DNA from: Channallabes apus
Taxonomy: Eukaryota > Chordata > Actinopteri > Siluriformes > Clariidae
Direction: 5' to 3'
Assembly: GCA_030522415.1 (NCBI GenBank)
Contig: CM060118.1
Location: forward strand, 21,348,651 to 21,412,650
DNA length: 64,000 nt
Both the position numbers and the translations under genes were made by a program. Shown piece after piece: positions 43,123 to 54,377 of the stretch. Under the pieces are notes generated by a model, which had not been told where the DNA came from, did no database searches, and saw only the letters and a list, made by a program, of their open reading frames with translations. The stretch's first letter is position 1. Each line of letters opens with the position of its first letter.

Positions 43123-45548
43123 TTAGCCTGACTCAGACTCTTGGCTCTGTATCTTCTTTTCCCAGCCTGTCCTGAGCCTGGCAATAACTTTAAATTTCTG
43201 TGGTTGAAGGACAACTCCATATTTGCCCTGCAGGTCGGGCAGAGGCTGACCAGCAGGAACTTCCAGAGTGAATCTCTGCAGGATCCATGATATGAAAAGG
43301 AAGAGCTCCAACTTGGCCAGGGTCTCACCAAGACACACACGCACTCCAGCACCAAATGGTAGATAACTGGGTGATGGGTAGCACAGGATTCTTTTTTCTT
43401 CATCAAGGAAGCGTTCTAGGTATGAAATAACAAAGGATTGAATTCAGTAAAATCCTTCCCTCCCCCAATTAATGTAGAAGTAGAAACATTGCCTTGGAGA
43501 CCTAAATGGCTCTGGATTGGATATAGTAGTTAATCGTCAATTGTGTTTCACTTACCTGGTTTGAACAATTCTGGGTTTTCCCACTCTTTTCCATCATGGT
43601 GCAAAGACCACAGATTGACGATGACTCTCGTCCCTTTCTCTACAAAGTACTCTCCTATACTGTAACACAACAGACAGAATTAGAGAAAAATACACATCTA
43701 AACAATGTCCAAGTTTTAATGTCAGTAAAAGTAAAGTGGAATTACCTAGCATCTGAGAGAGCTACGTGAGGGATGAGAAGCGGTGAGACTGGCCGGATTC
43801 GGAGCACTTCCTTGATGGTGGCCTCCAGGTACGGCAGATTTCCTCTGTCACTAACCTGGGGGTGCCTGTCCGTCCTGATCTTAGTGTCTAACTCTTCCTG
43901 AATCTTTCTCTGAACCTGTAAACCATATAAACTGAATCATGTCAGCTTCTTCATGTAATAAAGCAATTTCCCACTGGTGCCTGTGTGGTGCATGTTGAAT
44001 CTGCTAGCATGATCAGTTATATTAATAAAATATATAATTGATATAATATATTGATGTAAATGATGACGTGTACTTTAATATTCTATATTGTTTGAAATTT
44101 TGTAACTAATAAGACATGATGGGAAAATAACCAGTTACCTGTGGATGATGTAGTAAGTAAAGAACTGTCCACTTTAACACAGTGGTTGTAGTCTCCACCC
44201 CAGCACCAAAAATATCGCCTACAGTCATGAGTAGATGATCATCAGTAAGACCGACATCCTGAGTGCTTGTGTTGCTATTTTCAGAGCTGTATTTAGCACG
44301 GAGTAGAGCATCCAACAGGTCTCGTTGGATGTCTTCACTAAAGTCTGCCTGCAGATGGAGACACATCTCAAGTAAGGTAAAGTGAAAAATGGCAGAAAGT
44401 GAACAAGAGAAATTGTGTAGATTGCTGGATCTCACCTTGTGTTCATCATATTTCTTTTGAAGGAGTTCGTCTCTAATGGAAACACAGCTTCTAAGCATTT
44501 TCAGATCTTCATTTGGAAAGAGCTATACATGAAAACAGAGATGGTTTGTAGGTATTCTGATTGTGATGTGTACTGAATGCAATAGTCTGTGTTATATTTT
44601 GAGAAAAAGGTTCACCTGGAGCCATGGAAAGATGTCCACCAAACTATCCTTGGCAACTGTGTCCACAATTCCCTGGCTATACTGTAGCATAGCTTCAAAT
44701 TCAGGATCTCCACGTTTATATGCGGAGCTAAAACAGAGGGTACATACTACATTTGTGACAGCACGGGTCAGCTCTGGGCCCAAATCTACTGCAGAGCTCT
44801 GCAGGTTAGCCAGGTTTTCACACATAGAGCTCGCCTCTTGGCAAACTAGGAGGAATAAAAAGAAAGAAAATGTGTGTTATAAGCTTCTTAAGTGTGTTCT
44901 TAGAATGTGGTCTGAAGGGATTGTGAGCTATGGATTTTTATCATATAATCTGTTTTTTTTCACATACTTATTTTCTCAAATGATGCAATTCCCTCTCCAA
45001 ACATGTACAGAGCCCCATGGACAATTTTTCTATGAAACCTCCATGTGGCACTATAGTCAGCAAACGCAATGTCTTTCCCATCCCGTGTTAAAATGTCTGT
45101 AGTAACCTTGAAAAGAGAGATTGTTTAAAACGATTTTTGTTGTACATCACTATTAAACTTTCAACATTGTTTAATAACAACATAACAGAAATGTTTTTTC
45201 CCCCCTAGAATTCTCAGACTGATGAAGGCTACTTACAGTGCGCGGTCTTCCTGCAAATATTTTCCCCTTTTTTAGCAGGACCTCCTTTGCATGTTGAAGA
45301 TTGTTGATGACGATAACTTTATGAGAGCCCATCATAAGAGAATAAATGTCTCCATATTTCTTCTGCAGCTGCTGAAAGAAAATGTGCGGTGGACTGTCAC
45401 TCCTTAGGCTCAGAAGACTCCCGATAACTGGGAGAGAAGGAAGGTGTGGAGGAGCTCTATCATCTCCCAGAAAGCCATGGATTTTCCTCAGATAAAAGAC
45501 TGCAACAATAAATGCAGAAAATACACACAAACAAATAAACCATGCCAT
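43123..45548 (-). CDS. cyp17a1: Steroid 17-alpha-hydroxylase/17,20-lyase (Cyp17a1), eight exons
   Basis: Exons (minus strand, 5' to 3'): 45237-45548, 44968-45106, 44616-44845, 44436-44522, 44139-44348, 43746-43915, 43556-43659 and 43123-43415. They sum to 1545 nt, 514 aa, all with GT-AG introns and consistent phases, and eight exons as in vertebrate CYP17A1. The N-terminus is a membrane anchor ([18 protein letters not shown]) followed by the Pro-rich hinge (LPSLPVIGS). Exon 5 carries the I-helix [13 protein letters not shown]. Exon 8 carries the heme-binding [10 protein letters not shown] with the iron-ligating Cys at about residue 445. The protein of this family acts in the endoplasmic reticulum on pregnenolone and progesterone. 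The neighbours wbp1l and borcs7 support the a1 gene and not the a2 paralogue. All essential motifs appear intact. Confidence 0.95.
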
Positions 45549-45629
45549 CCCTAGATATTAACTGATTTCAATCAGACCTACATTAAGAAGTACACTGGCA
45601 CTCCACAGGCTGTGTGGAAGCTCTCATGG

Positions 45630-45675
45630 GTATTTTATACGGCTTCTTCAATGTCACCTCCTTGACCTCAGAATA
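45630..45675 (-). promoter_or_regulatory. cyp17a1: cyp17a1 TATA box and candidate NR5A-like site
   Basis: TATAAAA reads on the minus strand at 45633-45639, about 85 bp upstream of the cyp17a1 start codon. Just upstream (45656-45668) the minus strand has GAGGTCAAGGAGG, an AAGG-containing near match to NR5A (SF-1) half-sites, which are known to control steroidogenic genes. The match is imperfect. Confidence 0.5.
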
Positions 45676-46170
45676 TTTCCACCGTTGCTATCTTTAACAG
45701 TCAATGTCATTTTAAACTCATAAAAACAGCACTACACAGCACATACAGTATACATGTATTCAGATTGGTCACACTGCAAGAATATATTAACAAGTTAAAC
45801 TATTTAGAATTTATGTGGTGTTTCAAATCTTGCATTTGCTAGTTATGTTGGTAGATATGTTGTTTTTTTCTTCTAACATTAGTCAAATTGACTGCGGATT
45901 TTTATTATTTTTTTTGTATTAGTGTGTGTGTGTGTTTGAAGCTAAAGACAGAAGACTTAATTTCAAAAGTGGAGGAAAAGGGGGCTGGTGAGTGAAACAC
46001 TGTTTATAGCTTTTAGAAATGATTAAATAAACTTGTCTTGAAACAAAATAAAAACAACTATAATTATTTAAAAAAGAAATAAATTAATACATTAAAAATT
46101 GTAATTTGTTCTTATAGCATTTTATTTTCTCTCCAGGATTGGCCCTCGGGTTGTTCCGTAGTTTTCAGCC
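45676..46170. other. Intergenic region between divergent cyp17a1 and borcs7
   Basis: The start codons of cyp17a1 and borcs7 are only about 620 bp apart on opposite strands, so the regulatory regions are adjacent. A GT run occurs at about 45921-45936. No gene-like ORF. Confidence 0.6.
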
Positions 46171-47315
46171 ATGGCTTCCTCAGAGCCACAGCCTCGGTTC
46201 GGTCAGTCTGTTAAAGGCTTGTTGTCTGATAAAGTCGGCTGTTGTAGTGGGGACGTGATTGCTCTTACACGCCAGGTATTAAAGGGATCCCGTAGCCAAG
46301 AGGTACGCGCTAAACTGTCATGTGGTCTGGCTCACAGCTAACTGTTAGCTTACTGTGTTTGTAGCCGCGGCTAGCATTAGATTAGCATGTGAAAGATTTA
46401 GTAATTAGAGCCTAAAACACAAGCTGAAATATTCATATCTAACAGAACGATGATTTGCATTAAAAGCTCATTATCATAGCCTATATGATACATTAACATT
46501 AACCTGAAGCGCATTTGCAGCAAATTAATCCAGCGTCCGCTTTTCATATTGTTAAAAATTCCCTTTGGAATCAATTACGGTATGAATTTATCTAACTGCC
46601 TGTCTATCTGTATTTCTATCTGTCTGTCTTTTTATCTGTCTGTGTGTATGTCTCGCTATATGTATGTCTGTCTGTCTATATGTCTCTTTATTTTATATAT
46701 ATATATATCACACACACACACGTCTATCTGTCTGTCTATCTTTTGCTCTTGTCTCACGTCTGTATCTGTGATTTTGCAGCTGCTCGGTCAGGCAGCAAGA
46801 AACATGGTGATCCAGGAAGACGCCATTCTTCACTCTGAGGATGTAGGCACTTCACAGTATTTCATTACATTTCTTCATGTTAATTAACAACCAATGAATC
46901 TGCAACCGTATATAAAATATAAAGTTTAGCTCAGGTGGAGGTGAACATGTTTGAAGAAATCTTTGCTTTTTGCGTGTGTTGCAGAGTCTAAGGAAAATGT
47001 CCATAATAACTACTCATTTGCAGTATCAGTAAGTATAACACCACTGCTACTAATCTAGATTTGTTTAGTAGACAACCTGATTGGAGACCCTCAAGTCTCA
47101 ACAATCATACCATATCTTGTTTTCTTTCCTTCAGGCAAGAAGCCATCCAAAAGAAGTAAGTCATAACAGAAATCCTGTTGATGACTTTTATAGTGGCTTT
47201 ATCTGTTAATTAATGTTGAGAAAAGCTGTGGTGATATCTGTTTGTCCTTTATCCCTTTAACAGTGTGGAGCACTCCCGAAACCTTCAGGAACAGCTTATA
47301 CACTTGTTAAAATAA
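46171..47315 (+). CDS. borcs7: BLOC-1-related complex subunit 7 (Borcs7), five exons
   Basis: Exons 46171-46302, 46780-46842, 46985-47028, 47135-47155 and 47264-47315 give 312 nt, 103 aa, and all junctions are GT-AG. The protein starts MASSEPQPRFGQSVKGLL and contains VIALTRQVLKGSRSQ, LLGQAARNMVIQEDAILHS, an ITTHLQYQQEAIQKN segment and the C-terminal LQEQLIHLLK. It aligns almost without gaps to the 105-106 residue vertebrate BORCS7 I know. The family member is a small helical subunit of BORC on the lysosome surface, which recruits ARL8 and kinesin for outward lysosome movement. The ATG is preceded by 'tttcagcc'. Exons of 21 and 44 nt make it easy to miss. Poly(A) signals follow at about 47645 and 47722. 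Confidence 0.93.
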
Positions 47316-49280
47316 TGCACTGGCAAGCTATATTGTTGACAGATTCAACTTGGACTTTGGTTTGTTCCTCACACTTTGTGCAGAGTGTTGCCCTCCAAAG
47401 AGACACGTGCGCTTTGATTGTCTGCTTAATATTCCCCTAAGTCTTGAGGTAACATCTCATGTACAGGAATGATTTTTCTGTGTTTTGTTTAGGTTCATAA
47501 CCAACATTGTTAAATTAAATAATTTCAAGTGAAAACCTGAGTAGTGTCAGTGTTAAATGTGCTTTCTTAGAGCAAGAACATTTTAATTAGCAGTTTACTA
47601 CTGATTTATGTGTTAACTTATCGTGTTTTTTGCCTATTTGAATGAATAAAATATTTTTTTTCTTAAAAACGTTATATGCTCAAGTGAAATTACGTTCTCT
47701 GCAAGAATGCCAGTATAATGTGTAATAAAGCCTCACCCACTTGTAATATCAGTAGTGCTTTAGCAAGGTCAAACAGATGTCTGTCCTAGAGCGCAGCCTT
47801 GATCATTACTCCCATTAAGCTTTGGATTACCCTTCAGGGTTTTTACATATCTCTGCAAGCTGTGTGAACAAGAATTTTAGACAAAACCATCCTAAAGGGT
47901 GCACAAATGATAACATATAGGATTAACTATTAAAAAGAGTCTTTGGAGTATAACTTGGATAAACAGAAATGTGTTGTCTTAAGTTTTATCCAAACCTGTT
48001 TTGAGTTTGGCTCCATAGGCCAATTCTTTCTTAAGCTAAATGTTATATTTTTCTTTTCATTTAAGACCCAATTAACAATAGAATATTGAATAGAATCAGA
48101 CCTATTTATGTTGCAAATTTGATACAAACTGCGCCATGAGTGTGAACAAAATGTCATGTGACCTTGGAAGACTTTAGAAGTGAGAAATAAAATTGTAATT
48201 TATGTACATGATTGTTGGATTCAAGGTTTAGGTTGCTCTGCTGAAGTCCATTGCACCAACATGCATTACACCAGTGTCTAAGTGCTTACAATGTACATTT
48301 AAGACTGTTACACCTTCTTGTAAACTGTTTGTTTGCATGAATTGGCATAAAGTAAAAATGTAGACAGTTTCTAACCATGTTACATTTTTAGCATGAACTG
48401 TACTGTATTTTGCAATGTCACACTCAGTATTCTTAATAGTTATCTTCTTTAAAGGATTTTAGATCATATTACAAATATATAGTTTAGTAAAAGATCTGTT
48501 TTTCCGGTCAGATCCTCCACTTGTGCTTTGTTGGCTTGTCTAACTAGGCTGGATTCTTCAGCAAGGGAAATTACATGTTTATGCGATTGTTGTTTTATTG
48601 ATCATTTAGAGCAAGTGTGCAGACTTTAAAGCAGTGTGGCAGAAAGCAGATGCACAGGCATAACTTTGCTTGAGTTAGTTCATGTGAAAGCCAGTTGATA
48701 ATTAGATTTTACAATCTTACAATGTGGTTAATACTGCCTTTTTAAAAACCTGTTGGTGCCCCAGAGAGACTATCCCAGTTCTGAGAATACATCTTTATCA
48801 GTCCTCAAGGTCCAATGGAAAGAGAGAGAGGACTTTATACCAGGTAATGCAGTGGAGAGAAAAAATAATGTTGGTTCTATCTGTTTGGATAGAGAATTAT
48901 ATACGCCTGCTGCAGACTTAAGTGACGATTTATTTTGGAAGTGTATTTTTGTGCAAAAATTATGTAAAACCTTTTTAGCAGTTTTATCATTGAAACACAT
49001 TCTGCTGTTCTTCTTTACTCCTAATAAGGCACATTAAACAAGAATATTTAGTAGAAGTCTATATTTTTTGTTAATGCTTTTGGCTCCATCTACAGACAAA
49101 GATTGTACAATGGCCCTTTTGTGAGGTAAGCAAGTTTACAACAGTGAGATTAAACATTCGTGTTTTATACAACCCATTTGCATAGGTTTTCCTGCTCTGT
49201 CACACCTCTGGGTAAACTTAAGTTCTTAAAAAATGAAAGGAAAGTGAACTGAAAACACAGCCATCTCAATACTTTTCTGT
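47316..49280. other. borcs7 3' flank, no recognised gene
   Basis: Contains the presumed borcs7 3' UTR with AATAAA at about 47645 and a second at 47722. Beyond this no conserved exon was recognised. In particular I did not find methyltransferase-like as3mt exons. Confidence 0.4.
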
Positions 49281-49289
49281 AGTTTTTAT

Positions 49290-50250
49290 TATTTACTTTA
49301 CAAATACAGTACAGTCATTTAATGAGATGCTGCACTGTTTAATACTTAATGCCACATCTTAAAGCAAAAGTGATAATTTTCAGTATCTGCCTTAACATTG
49401 GGCCCACAGTGAATCAAGAGTATATCCTGGGAATACACACTGGATGAAGGCAACATGCACACACATACATGTACTCATTAAACGAGGGGCAAATGATCTT
49501 AGCCAGTCCACCTGCTAGCATGTTTGACAAGGTGGAAAGAGCAGAGAAAACCTCTGAAGGTGTGCTGTGGGTTCTGTGATTCTTCACGTTTTGTAAACTG
49601 CAATGTGAGGTCTGCATGGATCTGGTCTGTCTGATCCCACTGGATTGAGATATGGGAGCCAATTCAACACCTTGACACGCTTAGCCATGTTCCTTCAACT
49701 ATTCATGAAAAAAAATTTTGCAGTGCGGAAAGCTGCATTTTACTGCTGAAAGAACCCACTGTCGTTAGGAAAATAACCTTGCCATGAAGGGGTGTAGTTG
49801 ATCTGTAACAAAGTTTAGGGAGGTGGTAACAACATTTAGGAAGGTCGTTCTCATGTCAAGGTAGCATCTACATGAACGCCAGACGGCATGGTCTCCCAGC
49901 AGAACATTGCAGAGGGCATTACACTGCCTTTGACAGCTTACATCCTCCCCTAGTGCAAGCCATTTTTCCCCTTAAGTAAGTAATGCACACACACAAGATC
50001 AGCAGGAGATCAGTAGTTTCTGAAACACTCAACCCAGGAGTTTTGGTACCAATACATATGCCACAGTTAAAGTCACAGGGGTCATTCTTCATTCTGTTTT
50101 TGATGTAAAAATTTAACTGAAGTTCATGTCCTGTATGTTTAACTCTTCTTTTCTTCTTTTTTTTTTGCATTGCACCATGTGGTTGGCTGATTAGAGAACC
50201 GCATAAACAAGTAGGTGTACAGATGTTCAATGTGGATAGTGAGTGCATAC
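49290..50250 (-). mobile_element. Tc1/mariner-type relic
   Basis: Phrases such as 'ggagatcagtagtttctgaa', 'gccacagttaaagtcacagg' and 'gttggctgattagagaacc' are degraded forms of the subterminal sequence of a fish Tc1-type family. Another relic of it is at 60602-61550, where it reads 'catgccacagttaaagttac'. No intact transposase. Confidence 0.45.
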
Positions 50251-51252
50251 ACAGAGTACATGCTTAGCACCATTTATTATTTATTGCACTTCTTTGTATG
50301 AAGAGTGTAAGACTTGGCTGTGTAAATTTGGAGACAGAATGCTTCTGTAGATTTTTAAATTCACTTAGTTGCTACCATCATGATCTACATCAACAATTAA
50401 GATTAGTGAGCAAGGTGCAGGAACTTGGTTCTGGAACTGTTGTGGCTCATTTCTGTAGTTCTGTATTTCTATACTGCTAATTCCAATCTGGCATTCTCAT
50501 TCTTATTGCTGATGCATCTGAAGTCTTTTTTGAATGGTGGATTGTGACCCCTCCTCTTTGTAGGTTGCTGGATATGTCACTGACTGTTGCATTGTTTTTC
50601 TTTTTAAGTTTGCAAAAATTATTTATTTATTTTTGTCATCAAATGCTGTTGTTTTGCTTGACCGACCTATTTGATGTTTGAACTTCACAAGCAAAACCCA
50701 GGATGTAGCCCTTAAAGCTTAGCTCATTTTAGACATTATTTGTTCTGCTGTTATATAAACATATATGGGGCTCAGGATTATCATTTTTTTCTGCACAAAA
50801 TAGGTAATATGATTCACTATATTTTAGTTTATTTTAACCAACTATACGAACATGACTGAACAAAAGAATAAAAGAATGAGTCACTATGCAAATGAATAGC
50901 ACAGATACACATGATTGTGTTTTTATTGTTGATTTTGGCTGTTTCTGTGACCCAAAATTTTTATTTTGAGATTTTTACATCACCATTCTCATATTACAGT
51001 AGTGGTAAAGTTAACCCTTTATAAAAGTAATGCTTTGTTCTACCTAACATATCCAAAAACCCAAATACACAGTTTGAAGTCTATCAGTATCACACGCAGC
51101 AAGTCTTACACATAAGTACATGTATTTCTTTTAATTATCATTGACCTATGCTGTGTTGAGTTTTAAGGGTAAACCAACACTCAATCTAACTGGCCACACC
51201 TTGATTACATGATTAGATGATTACATTATTAGTACTGAAAGTAGAATAATAA
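50251..51252. other. AT-rich spacer, no recognised feature
   Basis: No ORF with a family-like sequence, no inverted repeat and no obvious transposon terminus was seen. Confidence 0.4.
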
Positions 51253-51254
51253 TA

Positions 51255-52836
51255 CAAACCGGATTCCAAAAAAGTTGGGACACTAAACAAATTGTGAATA
51301 AAAACTGAATGCAATGATGTGGAGATGGCAAATGTCAATATTTTATTCAGAATAGAACATAGATGACAGATCAAAAGTTTAATCCGAGAAAATGTATCAT
51401 TTTAAAGGAAAAATATGTTGATTCCAAATTTCACGGTGTCAACAAATCCCAAAAAAGTTGGGACAAGTAGCAATAAGAGGCTGGAAAAAGTAAATTTGAG
51501 CAGAACGAACAGCTGGAAGACCAATTAACAGTAATTAGGTTAATTGGCAACATCACTGGGTATAAAAAGAGCTTCTCAGAGTGGCAGTGTCTCTCAGAAG
51601 CCAAGATGGGTAGAGGATCACCAATTCCCACAATGTTGCCCAGAAAGATAGTGGAGCAATATCAGAAAGGTGTTACCCAACGAAAAATTGCAAAGACTTT
51701 GCAGTTATCATCATCAACTGTGCATAATATCATCCGAAGATTCAGAGAATCTGGAACAATCTCTGTGCGTAAGGGTCAAGGGCGTAAAACCATACTGGAT
51801 GCCCGTGATCTCCGGGCCCTTAAACGACACTGCACCACAAACAGGAATGCTACTGTAAAGGAAATCACAGAATGGGCTCAGGAATACTTCCAGAAACCAT
51901 TGTCAGTGAACACAATCCACCGTGCCATCCGCCGTTGCCAGCTGAAACTCTACAGTGCAAAGAAGAAGCCATTTCTAAGCAAGATCCACAAGCACAGGCG
52001 TTTTCATTGGGCCAGGGATCATTTAAAATGAAGTGTGACAAAATGGAAGACTGTTCTGTGGTCAGACGAGTCATGAATCGAAGTTCTTGTTGGAAATGTG
52101 GGACGCCATGTCATCCGGACCAAAGAGGACAAGGACAACCCAAGTTGTTATCAACGCTCAGTTCAGAAGCCTGCGTCTCTGATGGTATGGGGTTGCATGA
52201 GTGCGTGTGGCATGGGCAGCTTGCATGTCTGGAAAGGCACCATCAATGCAGAAAAATATATTCAGGTTCTAGAACAACATCTAGTCATCTCTTTCAGGGA
52301 AGACCCTGCATTTTTCAACAAGATAATGCCAGACCACATTCTGCATCAATCACAACATCAGGGCTGCGTAGGAGAAGGATCCGGGTACTGAAATGGCCAG
52401 TCTGCAGTCCAGATCTTTCCCCTATAGAGAACATTTGGCGCATCATAAAGAGGAAGGTGCGACAAAGAAGGCCCAAGACGATTGTACAGTTAGAGGCCTG
52501 TATTAGACAAGAATGGGAGAGCATTCCTATTTCTAAACTTGAGAAACTGGTCTCCTCGGTCCCCAGACGTCTGTTGAGTGTTGTAAGAAGAAGGGGAGAT
52601 GCCACACAGTGGTGAAAATGGCCTTGTCCCAACTTTTTTGGGATTTGTTGACACCATGACATTTTGATTCACCATATTTTTCCCTTAAAATGATACATTT
52701 TCTCAGTTTAAACTTTTGTTCCGTGATTTATGTTCTATTCTGAATAAAAATATTGACATTTGCCATCTCCACATCATTACATTCAGTTTTTATGCACAAT
52801 TTGTTTAGTGTCCCAACTTTTTTGCAATCCGGTTTG
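51255..52836 (+). mobile_element. Tc1-family transposon, full-length but inactive
   Basis: TA dinucleotides flank both ends (51253-51254 and 52837-52838). The two ends, each about 210 bp, are inverted: 'caaaccggattccaaaaaag' at the left with 'aatccggtttg' at the right, and both contain an inner 'caacttttttgggatttgt' repeat, the inverted-repeat/direct-repeat arrangement of Tc1-type elements. The length of 1582 bp is typical. Confidence 0.88.
51606..52615 (+). pseudogene. Tc1 transposase, broken by a stop and frameshifts
   Basis: 51606-52031 has the paired HTH (QRKIAKTLQLSSSTVHNIIR) and the AT-hook-like basic linker (GRKTILDARDLRALKRH). A stop codon at 52029 ends this frame. After it the sequence continues with LWSDES (first catalytic Asp, near 52060), then in another frame [18 protein letters not shown], and in a third frame QQDNARPHS (second Asp) and SPDLSPIENIW (Glu) to DATQW at 52615. 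All three catalytic residues can be seen but not in one frame. Confidence 0.8.
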
Positions 52837-53065
52837 TATATAAGTACTTAATTTATAAAAAGTGGATATAATGTCAGCAAATCAAAGCTGACTCCTGCTA
52901 CACCCATTTATTACAATTCTATTACAATTTGAGTGCAGCCATTTGTGGTGGTATCATTATGGTTAGGAAACACCAACATGACGTGTCTAGTTCTAGTGTT
53001 ATTTCTAATCCAAAGCTGGGATTTACTGTAGCTGCATATATATGAATATATGAATCTGAATATAT

Positions 53066-53088
53066 TTATGAATATGAACAATAAGAAA

Positions 53089-53136
<48 letters not shown>

Positions 53137-53172
53137 CCTATATATATGTTTTTCTTTTTCTTATTGTTCATA
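53066..53172. repeat. AT-rich hairpin: inverted repeat around (TA)n
   Basis: The arm 'aatatgaacaataagaaaaa' (about 53070-53089) is repeated in inverted form as 'tttttcttattgttcatatt' (about 53155-53174), separated by about 60 bp of (TA)n. This could form a cruciform. Confidence 0.8.
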
Positions 53173-54377
53173 TTTATAGGGCAATAGCAGCAAAACAACA
53201 TAGACACTTACTGTAGCACTATTAGAATGACAGTATATCAGTATACAGTGGTGTGAAAAACTATTTGCCCCCTTCCTGATTTCTTATTCTTTTGCATGTT
53301 TGTCACACTTAAATGTTTCTGCTCATCAAAAATCGTTAACTATTAGTCAAAGATAACATAATTGAACACAAAATGCAGTTTTTAAATGAAGGTTTACGTT
53401 ATTAAGGGAGAAAAAAACTCCAAATCTACATGGCCCTGTGTGAAAAAGTGATTGCCCCCCTTGTTAAAAAATAACTTAACTGTGGTTTATCACACCAGAG
53501 TTCAATTTCTGTAGTCACCCCCAGGCCTGATTACTGCCACACCTGTATCAATCAAGAAATCACTTAAATAGGAGCTACCTGACACAGAGAAGTAGACCAA
53601 AAGCACCTCAAAAGCTAGACATCATGCCAAGATCCAAAGAAATTCAGGAACAAATGAGAACAAAAGTAATTGAGATCTATCAGTCTGGTAAAGGTTATAA
53701 AGCCATTTCTAAAGCTTTGGGACTCCAGCGAACCACAGTGAGAGCCATTATCCACAAATGGCCAAAACATGGAACAGTGGTGAACCTTCCCAGGAGCGGC
53801 CGGCCGACCAAAATTACCCCAAGAGCGCAGCGACAACTCATCCGAGAGGCCACAAAAGACCCCAGGACAACATCTAAAGAACTGCAGGCCTCACTTGCCT
53901 CAATTAAGGTCAGTGTTCACGACTCCACCATAAGAAAGAGACTGGGCAAAAACGGCCTGCATGGCAGATTTCCAAGGCGCAAACCACTTTTAAGCAAAAA
54001 GAACATTAAGGCTCGTCTCAATTTTGCTAAAAAACATCTCAATGATTGCCGAGACTTTTTTTTTTTTTTTTTCAACAATATTTTTATTGATTTTAACAGG
54101 GATAAAACAGGGTAAACATGTAATATTTTAATACAGGTTTTATAATCCCCTTATAAACCCTATAGCACCCACCCCTTCCCCCCCCGACTCCAAGCCAGTT
54201 TTACAAGGATATGAAAGGCTAAACGCCAGGCATTGAGAGAAACCAAAAAAGAAAAAAGAATAAAGAATATGGAGCTGGAAGTTTTTTGGTTCTACGTGCA
54301 AAAAATAAATAAATAAAGAGGAATAAAAAGGGGAAAGAAAACAAACAAACAAGTAATTAAATAAGACAGGAATCAAA

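Noticed and set aside
43130..43210. The duplicated cyp17a1 block as a second functional gene
   Set aside because: The 26446-27460 copy lacks exons 1-3, the I-helix motif and the heme-binding loop, so it is annotated as a pseudogene; the 43123-45548 copy is the only intact one.
46549..46887. ORF with repeated CLSIC/SVCLS residues
   Set aside because: It is made by a 'ctgtctgtctat' microsatellite in borcs7 intron 1 and the start of exon 2; only 46780-46842 is coding, in a gene-specific frame.
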